From Anderseniella sp039978075 (GTDB taxonomy: Bacteria; Pseudomonadota; Alphaproteobacteria; Rhizobiales; Aestuariivirgaceae), in assembly GCA_039978075.1 (NCBI GenBank), contig JBDWCA010000002.1, forward strand, positions 1,116,001-1,180,000: a stretch of DNA of 64,000 nt. The letters run 5' to 3'. Below are positions 1-7,579 of the stretch, one piece after another. Within the stretch, counting starts at the first letter, position 1; each line of letters begins with the position of its first letter. The notes below the pieces were generated by a model. The model ran no database searches. It saw only the letters and a program-made list of their open reading frames with translations, and had not been told where the DNA came from. Position numbers and translations under genes: made by a program.

Positions 1-2
1 CA

Positions 3-2426
3 GACGGCTACACGGTTCTGGCCATGGGAAAGCATGGCGCGGGCGAATTGAACTACTCATCTGATATTGATCTGATCGTGCTTTACGATCCTGAAAAAAT
101 CCCGCTGGAACAAAAAGATAATGCCGCTCAAGTTTGTGTCCGCATAACCCGGACACTGGCCAGCGTTCTGCAGGACCGTACCGAGGACGGCTATGTGTTC
201 CGCATTGATCTGCGCTTGCGGCCGGACCCGCGCGCAACCCAGATTGCCATCGCCATCGGTGCGGCAGAGAACTATTACGCGTCGATGGGGCAGAACTGGG
301 AGCGGGCTGCGATGATCAAGGCCCGGGCAGTGGCCGGTGATCTGGATCTGGGGCAGGAATTTCTAAGAGGTCTCACGCCGTTTGTCTGGCGCAAATACCT
401 GGATTTTGCGGCAATCGCGGATGTGCAGTCCCTGAAACGGCAGATGCACGCCCATAAGGGCCATGATTCCATAGTGGTGCTGGGTCACAACATCAAGCTG
501 GGCCGCGGTGGAATTCGCGAGATCGAATTTTTTGTGCAGACCCAGCAATTGATTGCCGGCGGCAAGAACCTCGACCTCAGGGGCAACCGCACACAAGCCA
601 TGCTGGACAAACTGGTACAGGCCGGATGGATCGAGCAGACAGCCAGCAAGGAATTGAACGAGGCATATGTGTTCTTGCGCACCATCGAACACCGGCTGCA
701 GATGGTGGCCGATGAGCAGACCCAGACATTACCGGCAACGCAAGACGCATTTACCGGCTTTGCTCGGTTTTGCGGCTATGGTGATCCGGATGAACTGGCT
801 GACAGGCTTACCGCCACATTCAAGATGGTGCAGGGGCACTATGCCGGTCTGTTCGAAGAAGCGCCTGAACTCGGCAGCGAACTGGGAAGTCTGGTGTTTA
901 CCGGTGGCGACGATGATCCGGAAACCTTGCACACGCTTGCCGGGATGGGGTTCGCGCAGGCCTCTGAAGTGTCAGCCACCATTCGCGGCTGGCATTTCGG
1001 GCGCTATCCGGCAATGCGGTCATCTGCGGCACGCGAACGGCTGACTGAACTGATGCCGGCATTACTGACGGCCCTGTCACGCTCCGGCCAGCCGGATCAG
1101 GCGCTGACTGCCTTTGATCGGTTTGTTGCCGGATTGCCGGCTGGCGTTCAGCTGTTTTCCATGTTCAAGGCAAATCCGTTCCTGCTCGAACTGATGACGA
1201 CGGTGCTGGGGTCTGCGCCGCGGCTGGCGCAGAGCCTGTCACGCCGTCCCCGTCAGCTTGAAGCGGTGCTCGATCCGGACTTCTTTGGTGCAATGCCTGA
1301 TGAAGCCGAACTGGCCGATTGTTTTTCAGCCTTGCGCGGTGGCGACGCCACATACGAGGAGATTTTGAGCGCGACCCGCATCACCGCTCATGAATTGTCG
1401 CTTCGCATCGGCATGCGCATCTTGTCAGAAACGGTCAGCGCAGAACAGGCAGGCCTCGCCTATTCAAAGCTCGCAGATGCCGTGACCGCTCACATGCTCC
1501 AGGTTACCACCGCTGACGTAGGTGTGCGGCATGGCCATGTTCAAGGTGGTTCGATGATTGTCATGGCGCTGGGCAAACTCGGAGGCTGCGAGATGACGGC
1601 GGCGTCCGATCTGGACCTGATCATGCTGTATGATTTTGCCGATGATGTTGACGCGTCCGATGGCGACAGGCCGTTGCCGGCATCTCAGTATTTCTCCCGG
1701 CTGACACGGCGCCTGACGACTTCGCTGACGTCTCAGACCGATGAAGGCGACCTGTATGAAGTTGACATGCGGTTGCGTCCGTCAGGGAATAAGGGGCCGG
1801 TCGCCAGCCATATTGAATCGTTTGACAACTACCAGGCAACCCAGGCCTGGACCTGGGAGAAGATGGCGCTGACCCGGGCACGTGTTATCGCTGGTGATGA
1901 AGCTTTGCAGCAACGTGTCGAGCAAACCATACACAGCGTGCTTTGTGCCCGTCGCGACCGGGAGCAGACCCTGGCTGATGTGAGGGATATGCGGCAGCGC
2001 ATGCTTCAAGGCACAGGCATGGTCACGGGCAATCATTGGGACATCAAGCACGTCCGCGGTGGTCTGGTGGAGATCGAATTCATTGCCCAGGCACTGCAAT
2101 TGGTTCATGCCCATGAAACGCCGGATGTGCTGCAGCGCAATACTGTTGCAGCTCTTCATGCCTTGCGTGATGCCGGTCATCTGACTGCTGCAGACCATGA
2201 TGTGCTGGTTGCCGCGGCAACGTTGTACCAGGGCCTGACCCACATGCTGCGGCTTTGTTCGTCTGGCCGGTTTGAGGTGGAAAGTGCGCCGTCCGGCCTG
2301 ATAAACCTGCTGCTGCGGGCCAGTGCTGCGCCGGATGTTGCGACCATGGAGGCCATGCTACTCGATGCAAACCGGCAGGTTTCCGGGGTTTTTGACCGCC
2401 TGATCGGTATTCCGGCAGATCACTGA
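3..2426 (+). CDS. glnE: Bifunctional glutamine-synthetase adenylyltransferase/adenylyl-removing enzyme (5' truncated)
   Basis: This is the C-terminal ~807 residues of GlnE, which attaches AMP to glutamine synthetase and removes it again in response to PII/PII-UMP and glutamine. The reading frame is open to the left edge, and in-frame codons precede the first ATG at 24, so the gene starts upstream; full-length GlnE is about 950-1000 residues. Two nucleotidyltransferase signatures are visible: GELNYSSDIDL right at the window start (first, adenylyl-removing half) and MTAASDLDLIMLYDF near codon 540 (second, adenylylating half). Each is followed by a GlnE-type helical block with GGIREIEF and GGLVEIEF. 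The duplicated architecture is diagnostic. No operon partner is visible on the right: 142 bp separate it from the EF-hand gene. Confidence 0.97.
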   Translation, partial: DGYTVLAMGKHGAGELNYSSDIDLIVLYDPEKIPLEQKDNAAQVCVRITRTLASVLQDRTEDGYVFRIDLRLRPDPRATQIAIAIGAAENYYASMGQNWERAAMIKARAVAGDLDLGQEFLRGLTPFVWRKYLDFAAIADVQSLKRQMHAHKGHDSIVVLGHNIKLGRGGIREIEFFVQTQQLIAGGKNLDLRGNRTQAMLDKLVQAGWIEQTASKELNEAYVFLRTIEHRLQMVADEQTQTLPATQDAFTGFARFCGYGDPDELADRLTATFKMVQGHYAGLFEEAPELGSELGSLVFTGGDDDPETLHTLAGMGFAQASEVSATIRGWHFGRYPAMRSSAARERLTELMPALLTALSRSGQPDQALTAFDRFVAGLPAGVQLFSMFKANPFLLELMTTVLGSAPRLAQSLSRRPRQLEAVLDPDFFGAMPDEAELADCFSALRGGDATYEEILSATRITAHELSLRIGMRILSETVSAEQAGLAYSKLADAVTAHMLQVTTADVGVRHGHVQGGSMIVMALGKLGGCEMTAASDLDLIMLYDFADDVDASDGDRPLPASQYFSRLTRRLTTSLTSQTDEGDLYEVDMRLRPSGNKGPVASHIESFDNYQATQAWTWEKMALTRARVIAGDEALQQRVEQTIHSVLCARRDREQTLADVRDMRQRMLQGTGMVTGNHWDIKHVRGGLVEIEFIAQALQLVHAHETPDVLQRNTVAALHALRDAGHLTAADHDVLVAAATLYQGLTHMLRLCSSGRFEVESAPSGLINLLLRASAAPDVATMEAMLLDANRQVSGVFDRLIGIPADH

Positions 2427-2568
2427 AAGTTTTTTCGGACCAAGCGACGGATTGTTGCCGGTGTTCTCGTCTTGTTCATGTGCGTTGGCCAACTCACTCC
2501 GTGGGACCCTGGGATTTTCCGAACCAGAGGTTCCGGCAACACATACAAGCTAAGGAGACTGATCCGTT

Positions 2569-3039
2569 ATGAACATTCATTTTTCAGCCGCTTTGTCTGC
2601 TGCGTTGGTCATCGCAGGCATGTCAGCAAACACAGCGCTTGCGCGTGAGCCAGGCATGCCGCGTGGTGAGCGTACTTTTGAGCGTCTTGACAAGAACAAG
2701 GATGGCGCACTTGCTCTAGAAGAGCTGGAGGCCAAGTCGGTTCGCCGGTTCATGCGTCTTGATGCCGACAAGAATGACAAGGTGACCAAGGCAGAGCTTG
2801 AAAACTGGCTCATTGGTCTGGCGCAGCGGCGTATCAACCGGATTCTGACCCGCATGGATGCGGACAAGGACACTGCGGTTACACGCTCAGAGTTGCGCGG
2901 CTACATTGCAGGGCTGTTTGTCTTGGCCGACAGGGACAAGTCCGGCGGGGTGACTTTACAGGAATCGCGTGCCTATCATGTGACCGCACGCAAGAAACGG
3001 ACCGAGGCTCGCAAGGCAAGGTCACAGGCCCGGCAATAG
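2569..3039 (+). CDS. Secreted EF-hand calcium-binding protein
   Basis: This is a 156-residue exported protein with four EF-hand loops. An N-terminal signal peptide (hydrophobic core LSAALVIAGMSA, cleavage near ALA-RE around residue 26) is followed by acidic loops starting DKNKDG, DADKND, DADKDT and DRDKSG, each with a loop-ending Glu or equivalent, so it should bind Ca2+ in the periplasm. The C-terminus is basic (KKRTEARKARSQARQ). An AAGGAG ribosome site precedes the ATG. Its TAG stop lies inside the AGGAGGG ribosome site of the ECF sigma gene that follows, so the two are probably translationally coupled. Its place at the head of a sigma-factor cassette suggests an envelope or metal role; the exact job is unknown. 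Confidence 0.85.
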   Translation: MNIHFSAALSAALVIAGMSANTALAREPGMPRGERTFERLDKNKDGALALEELEAKSVRRFMRLDADKNDKVTKAELENWLIGLAQRRINRILTRMDADKDTAVTRSELRGYIAGLFVLADRDKSGGVTLQESRAYHVTARKKRTEARKARSQARQ

Positions 3040-3047
3040 GAGGGCTG

Positions 3048-3698
3048 ATGAACTGGCAAACAGCGCGTCCGGCTTGGGGAATGGCAGGATACAGTGAAAA
3101 CACAGCGGCCACGTCAACTGCCGGAGATGCATCTCCGGCGGTCGATGCGGTGTTGCTGGAAGGGGTTGTTGCCGGTGACGAAACCGCGTTTGCCACATTG
3201 GTTGACCGGCATTACTCCCTGGTTTTCAGACTGTCGGCGCGGGTTTTGGGCAATGCGGCCGATGCTGAAGACGTGACCCAGGAGGCGTTCGTCAAATTGT
3301 GGCGCAATCCGCCGGTATTGCGCAATCAGGCGGCCTTGAAGGGCTGGCTTGTGCGCGTGGCGCGCAATCTTTCCATTGACCGCCTGCGGCGGGCGCGCAA
3401 CACATCCGACAGTGAACTGGAATTACTTGTTGATACGTCTACCGCGCCTGACGGACACTTGCGCCACGGTCAGGCGGCTGACGAAGTGTCTGCCGCGCTG
3501 GCTCAGTTGCCCGAGCGCCAGCGCACCGCTATGCAGTTGACCTATTTCGAAGCATTGGGCAATCAGGAGACTGCATCGATTATGGATGTCAGCGTTGAAG
3601 CCGTGGAATCGCTGCTGTCGCGGGCAAGACGGTCTTTGCGAAAGATGCTCAACCCGGTATGGGCCGACCTGATTGATGAACTGGAGCAATTGAAATGA
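3048..3698 (+). CDS. ECF-subfamily RNA polymerase sigma factor
   Basis: This is a 216-residue group 4 sigma factor. Region 2 spans about residues 45-115, with the DAEDVTQEAFVKLW core-binding motif typical of ECF proteins and the promoter-melting segment LVRVARNLSIDRLRR. Region 4 spans about 147-200 (LPERQRTAMQLTYFE then an HTH, ETASIMDVSVEAVESLLSRAR). There is no region 3 and no extra C-terminal domain. The start is supported by AGGAGGG 4 bp upstream. Its stop overlaps the next start by 4 bp (ATGA). The two downstream membrane proteins are placed like the anti-sigma and periplasmic sensor of CnrYXH-type systems, so it is probably held inactive at the membrane; that regulation is inference. 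Confidence 0.93.
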   Translation: MNWQTARPAWGMAGYSENTAATSTAGDASPAVDAVLLEGVVAGDETAFATLVDRHYSLVFRLSARVLGNAADAEDVTQEAFVKLWRNPPVLRNQAALKGWLVRVARNLSIDRLRRARNTSDSELELLVDTSTAPDGHLRHGQAADEVSAALAQLPERQRTAMQLTYFEALGNQETASIMDVSVEAVESLLSRARRSLRKMLNPVWADLIDELEQLK

Positions 3699-4210
3699 CG
3701 GCACGCAGCAACAACAAGGGCAAGGGGCAGGGCAGTGCCGGCGATGCACGTCTGGCTGAAGTGCTGGCGGCCTATGGCCGCAATCCGTTGCGCTGGCCCG
3801 AGGCTGACCGGGTGCGGTTTGCCAACCTGCTGCGTGAGCCTGAACTGCTGCCTCTGGAGCTGAGCGCCGAAGCCGATCAGCTGGATAAATTGCTGGATAT
3901 GTCTGTCGCTGCGGGTATTTCTGAACCCGAAGGTGCCCGCGCTCGCCTGCTGTCATGCATCACGACAGGGTCCGGCACAACCGGGCCTGCCGCGATGCAT
4001 GGCAGCAGGTCCAGTTGGCAGTTCGGTTTCCTGCCCCATCAGCTCCTGGCGGCCGGTACCCTTGCGGCAAGCATCATGCTGGGTGTGTTCGCCGGCATCA
4101 GTACCGATGCCGGCACACTGCTGGCCGACAGCCTGCAATTTCCTGTAGCGTCCGATGAAGTGCTGGACGTCGTGCTGGTTGACGACAGTGATGACGGGAG
4201 TTTGCTATGA
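3695..4210 (+). CDS. Single-pass membrane protein, candidate anti-sigma factor
   Basis: This is a 171-residue protein I do not recognise as a named family. Residues 18-90 form a soluble, presumably cytoplasmic, helical region (RLAEVLAAYGRNPLRWPEAD). One membrane segment lies at about 114-135, and a short acidic tail (DVVLVDDSDDGSLL) would lie outside. It overlaps the sigma gene by 4 bp upstream and the sensor gene by 4 bp downstream, so all three are translationally coupled. Topology, size and position match an anti-sigma factor (compare CnrY or membrane-bound ECF partners), but it lacks a zinc-binding HxxxCxxC motif. The role is inferred from context only. Confidence 0.7.
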   Translation: MTARSNNKGKGQGSAGDARLAEVLAAYGRNPLRWPEADRVRFANLLREPELLPLELSAEADQLDKLLDMSVAAGISEPEGARARLLSCITTGSGTTGPAAMHGSRSSWQFGFLPHQLLAAGTLAASIMLGVFAGISTDAGTLLADSLQFPVASDEVLDVVLVDDSDDGSLL

Positions 4211-4731
4211 GCGATGCGCAAACTCCCAAAACCCCAAAAACCAGGCGCTGGTCATGGCTGTGGATTGTGCTGATCGCATCTTTGGCCATTAACCTGGCGA
4301 TTGTCGCGGCCATTGTTTCCCATCAGGCGGCCGGTCCGCACCGCCATCGCTCCATCACCGGGCCCGGATTTACCCAGATACTGCCGCGGGCGTTTTTCCG
4401 GGAACTTGATGGTGACCGGCGTGACGAACTGGTTGGCGAACTGCGCGGGCACCGCAAGGGGTTTCGCGAACTGCGCAAGAACCTGCGGCAAAAGGCACGA
4501 GATGTCGCGTCTGCCCTGCGGGCAGAGCCGTATGACGAAGCCGTCGTTGCAAAGGCGCTGGAGGTCTATCAGGCCGAGGCACAGAGCATGGTTGGCCGTG
4601 GCCGCAACATCGCGGAGAACTTTTTTAAACGCCTGACACCCGACGAGCGCAAGCTGATCGCCGACCAGATTGAACGCAAATCAATGTCGAGACGACGCTG
4701 GAAGCGCTGGAAAAAAGAGCGTGGGCATTGA
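4207..4731 (+). CDS. Spy/CpxP/CnrX-like periplasmic metal or stress sensor
   Basis: This is a 174-residue protein with an uncleaved membrane anchor (about residues 14-38, WSWLWIVLIASLAINLAIVA) and a helical periplasmic domain rich in Arg and Glu. The latter carries LTPDERKLIADQIE, the LTxxxR-type motif of the heavy-metal-resistance/Spy superfamily. Such proteins act as periplasmic chaperones or, as in CnrX, as metal sensors that release an ECF sigma factor. The ATGA overlap with the preceding membrane protein supports one signalling unit. The C-terminus is strongly basic (RRRWKRWKKERGH). The specific ligand cannot be read from the sequence: there is no His/Met-rich CnrX-like site that I can see. 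Confidence 0.8.
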   Translation: MSDAQTPKTPKTRRWSWLWIVLIASLAINLAIVAAIVSHQAAGPHRHRSITGPGFTQILPRAFFRELDGDRRDELVGELRGHRKGFRELRKNLRQKARDVASALRAEPYDEAVVAKALEVYQAEAQSMVGRGRNIAENFFKRLTPDERKLIADQIERKSMSRRRWKRWKKERGH

Positions 4732-4754
4732 CTGGCGGTCGGGCGGTTGGTTTT

Positions 4755-4798
4755 TTTCGCTCACGCAAGCAGCCTGACGGCTGCCTGTGTGAGCGAAA
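4755..4798. terminator. Long hairpin between convergent genes, terminator-like
   Basis: A 20-bp inverted repeat (4755-4774 and 4779-4798) with one G-T wobble and one mismatch encloses the tetraloop TGAC. It lies exactly between the stop codons of the convergent sensor gene and histidine kinase. The run of seven T lies on the left side of the stem (4751-4757), so neither transcript has a classical 3' U-tract: rightward transcription meets the T-run before the hairpin, and leftward transcription reads it as A. It may still act as a bidirectional stop or as an RNA end-protecting structure. Confidence 0.55.
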
Positions 4799-7183
4799 TC
4801 AAGCTTGAGTGCCGGTAGCGATCGGCTCAATCACTGCATCGGATTCGACGATGCGTTTTGGCTGTTTGCCTTTCTGGGCAATCGGCAAGGTTATGGTCAC
4901 CGTGGTGCCTTTGCCTTTTTCGCTGGCAATGTGCAGCGAGCCGTCGTTGAGGCGGATCAGCGAGTTTGAGATGGCCAGACCGAGGCCGGAACCGGAACGG
5001 GTTTTGGTGAGCTGGTTTTCCACCTGTTCAAACGGGCGACCCAGTTTGGAAATCTGATCAGGCGGAATGCCGATGCCGGTGTCTGCAATGACGATTTCAG
5101 CCATCTTTTTGACCCGGCGTGCCGAGATGGTGAGGCTGCCACTGTCGGGTGTGAATTTGACGCCATTGGCGATGACATTGATCAGCACCTGTTTCAGCGA
5201 ACGCACATCGGCCATGGCGTGCAGTGAATCGGGCAGATCCTTGCGCAGGGTGACGCCGCCATCCTGGGCACGCCCGGACACAATCCGCAATGCTTCTTCT
5301 ATAACCGCCGGCACCGAGCATTTCTCGACTTCCAGAGTAATCCGGCCAGCCTCGATCTTAGACATGTCGAGGATATCATTGATGACATCCAGCAGATACT
5401 GCCCGGAACTGTGGATGTCATGGGCATAGTCGAGGTATTTGGGGATATCGACCTTGCCGAACAACTGCTGCTCGATGACTTCCGAAAAACCGATGATTGC
5501 ATTGAGCGGCGTACGCAATTCGTGGCTCATGTTTGCCAGAAACTCCGATTTTGACCGGTTCGCCGCTTCAGCGCGGGTCTTTTCGCGGGAATACTTCTCA
5601 GCCAGGTCGGCAAGACGCTGTGACTGCTGTTCAAGTTCCATGCGTGATTTCTGCAGGTCGCGCACTGTGTTCATCAGCTCGCGTTCCGACTCCAGCAGTT
5701 TCTCCTCATGCAGTTTCAGATTGGAGATATCCGTGCCGACCGAAACAAAACCGCCATCCTTGGTGCGGCGCTCATTGATCTGCAGCCAGCGCTCGTCTTC
5801 CAGTTGAACTTCAAATGTGTTGCCGTCACTGCCCTCGGGAATGCTGGCGGGCAGGGTGGTATCGCTCGACGCTGCCGAACGTTGCCGGATCACCGGTTCG
5901 CGAGCCACCCGGGTGACATCCTCATAGGACGATCCGGGCCTGCATACGCTGGCTGGAAGATTGTGAAGCTGCTGGTATTTGGAATTGCACATGACCAGGC
6001 GATTGTCTGAATCCCACAGCACGAATGCTTCCGATACATTCTCGATGGCGTCCTTGAGGCGCAGTTCCGCCTCCTGGTTCAACTTGTCGAGCCGCTTCTG
6101 CTCGGTAATGTCGATGGCAATGCCGACCAGGTTTGGCGAATCCTGACCCGGTGCTTCCGACAATTCCGCCCGGGCGCGCAGCCATACCCAGTGGCCGTCG
6201 CAATGCTTCATGCGGAATTCTTGATCAATGGCCGGCCGACCGCCCTGCAACATCACATCGACAAGCTGATCGATCGGTTCGTCGTCAGGGTGCAATCGTT
6301 CCGCAACCTCGCCATAGGACAGGAATTCCCCTTTGGTCTGAAGGCCGAGAATGTCATACATGGACTTCGACCAGAAAATCCGGCCGCGCGCGATATCCCA
6401 GTCCCACAGCCCGCAATGTCCGCGGTCGAGTGCCTTGTCCATACGTTCAGTAGCAACAGCGAGTGTCTGATCAGCTTCCGCTGCACGCGATGCCTGCCAG
6501 TGAAAGGCCGTTCCCAGCAGTACCAGCACACCCAGCGTGACCACGAACAAGGTTGCAATCTGCGTCACATCTGAGCGCCAGTCCTGCAGCACCCGGGCTT
6601 TCGGGTGGATGACGATAAGCTGGCCCAGATAAGGACTAAGCGAACGCAGGCCGATATAGACTTCCTCGTTTGCCGGTGTGATGGCAAGCGCCGACGCGCC
6701 GAGTTGCTGGGCAGCGCTGAGAATTCCGTCCTGGCCGAATACGGTCGACAGATTCGCACCTTTCAACCCCAGGTCTTCCGGATAGCTTGTCTGTATGTAA
6801 CCCTTCTCGTCCGCCACGATGAACAGCCGGCCACGAACCCCGGTGTCTTGTGGTAACACTTCAGCCAGATCCTCAGGGATCAGTGCGCGTACGGTTCGGC
6901 CACCGGCAAAACCTGCGCCCAGTGTCGCGCTCAGATCACTGGCAGCGGCCCGCAGGACTAACGCGGTATGTTTGGTTGAGGTGACGATGGAACGTTCACG
7001 GCTGGCTGACAGTTGCAGGAACAAGGCTGTAGCGAGCGTCATCAGAAACAACAGGATCAGACCCGTGATCAGGTTGCGCAGGATGCGTTCTGAGATTGCA
7101 ATTGACGGTACACGTTTGGAGCCGACGCTGACCTTCAGCGCCCGCTCCTTGAAAAACAGCTCTCCAAGTTTTGCCTTGGACAC
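4799..7183 (-). CDS. pleC: PleC-like membrane PAS-PAS sensor histidine kinase
   Basis: This is a 794-residue kinase. It has TM1 at about residues 38-58, an extracytoplasmic sensor region of ~150 residues, TM2 at about 208-228, PAS1 at 250-365 (with the PAC ending NLVGIAIDITEQK), PAS2 at 375-490, a coiled coil to 545, HisKA with phospho-His 554 in NMSHELRTPLNAIIGFSEVI, and a HATPase domain with DTGIGIP and GSGLGLAIS. The H-box and the following LLDVINDILDMSKIEAGR resemble the PleC/DivJ/PdhS kinases of alphaproteobacteria, which act on DivK to control cell-cycle asymmetry. No receiver domain or partner regulator is adjacent. Its position between glnE and pepN supports a conserved core gene. The PleC assignment is from motifs and context; another PdhS-type paralogue is possible. 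Confidence 0.8.
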   Translation of the reverse strand: MSKAKLGELFFKERALKVSVGSKRVPSIAISERILRNLITGLILLFLMTLATALFLQLSASRERSIVTSTKHTALVLRAAASDLSATLGAGFAGGRTVRALIPEDLAEVLPQDTGVRGRLFIVADEKGYIQTSYPEDLGLKGANLSTVFGQDGILSAAQQLGASALAITPANEEVYIGLRSLSPYLGQLIVIHPKARVLQDWRSDVTQIATLFVVTLGVLVLLGTAFHWQASRAAEADQTLAVATERMDKALDRGHCGLWDWDIARGRIFWSKSMYDILGLQTKGEFLSYGEVAERLHPDDEPIDQLVDVMLQGGRPAIDQEFRMKHCDGHWVWLRARAELSEAPGQDSPNLVGIAIDITEQKRLDKLNQEAELRLKDAIENVSEAFVLWDSDNRLVMCNSKYQQLHNLPASVCRPGSSYEDVTRVAREPVIRQRSAASSDTTLPASIPEGSDGNTFEVQLEDERWLQINERRTKDGGFVSVGTDISNLKLHEEKLLESERELMNTVRDLQKSRMELEQQSQRLADLAEKYSREKTRAEAANRSKSEFLANMSHELRTPLNAIIGFSEVIEQQLFGKVDIPKYLDYAHDIHSSGQYLLDVINDILDMSKIEAGRITLEVEKCSVPAVIEEALRIVSGRAQDGGVTLRKDLPDSLHAMADVRSLKQVLINVIANGVKFTPDSGSLTISARRVKKMAEIVIADTGIGIPPDQISKLGRPFEQVENQLTKTRSGSGLGLAISNSLIRLNDGSLHIASEKGKGTTVTITLPIAQKGKQPKRIVESDAVIEPIATGTQA

Positions 7184-7559
7184 GTAATCATCCCCATTGT
7201 GGCCAGCTGCTGAAATGCAGTGACCGTACAGGCAACACCCTTCAAGTATGTGATGGTCTGCCGCCCCTGACAGTACTCACACAAGGGCTGATACACCGCC
7301 CCCCAACCCCGTCGAATCAGTGCAGGCTATTGATTCGAAATGCACCTGATTTGGCAAGCTTGAAGGATACTTCCGGACCCGAAACGGCTTTAAAATACAT
7401 CAATTACATCAACAATGGGACAAAATTCTTACGTTGCGCGATGTGGGTGTCCGGAAAGAGCAAAATTTCCATCAATTCACAATTGCTCCGGCATTTCGCA
7501 GAACATGGATGGGAAAATAATGTTTCGGAAGCGAAATAAATTAAAGATAGCAGACTGAA
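7184..7559. other. 396-bp gap between pepN and the PleC-like kinase
   Basis: No convincing gene lies here. The half nearer pepN (about 7380-7560) is clearly AT-richer than the surrounding coding sequence. A rightward open frame (7171-7539) has no ribosome site, no protein-like composition and no recognisable motif. Because both flanking genes point left, the right end must hold the pepN 3' end and the left end the kinase promoter, but I could not pick a convincing -35/-10 pair. Confidence 0.5.
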
Positions 7560-7578
7560 AACCTTGCAAACGCAGGTT
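7560..7578 (-). terminator. Weak hairpin after pepN
   Basis: Read leftward to rightward on the minus strand, AACCTGC-GTTT-GCAAGGTT forms a seven-pair stem with one bulged A, starting right after the pepN stop codon; in the pepN sense the stem is followed by only TTC. It is a possible intrinsic terminator but the U-tract is very short. Confidence 0.25.
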
Positions 7579-7579
7579 C

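Noticed and set aside
2519..2536. Small inverted repeat CCGAACC...GGTTCCGG after glnE
   Set aside because: The stem is short and bulged, without a T-tract; it could also be an ECF promoter element but the -10 is not evident.
7171..7539. Possible 122-residue gene between pepN and the kinase
   Set aside because: No ribosome site, no recognisable motif; the stretch is AT-rich and overlaps the kinase start.
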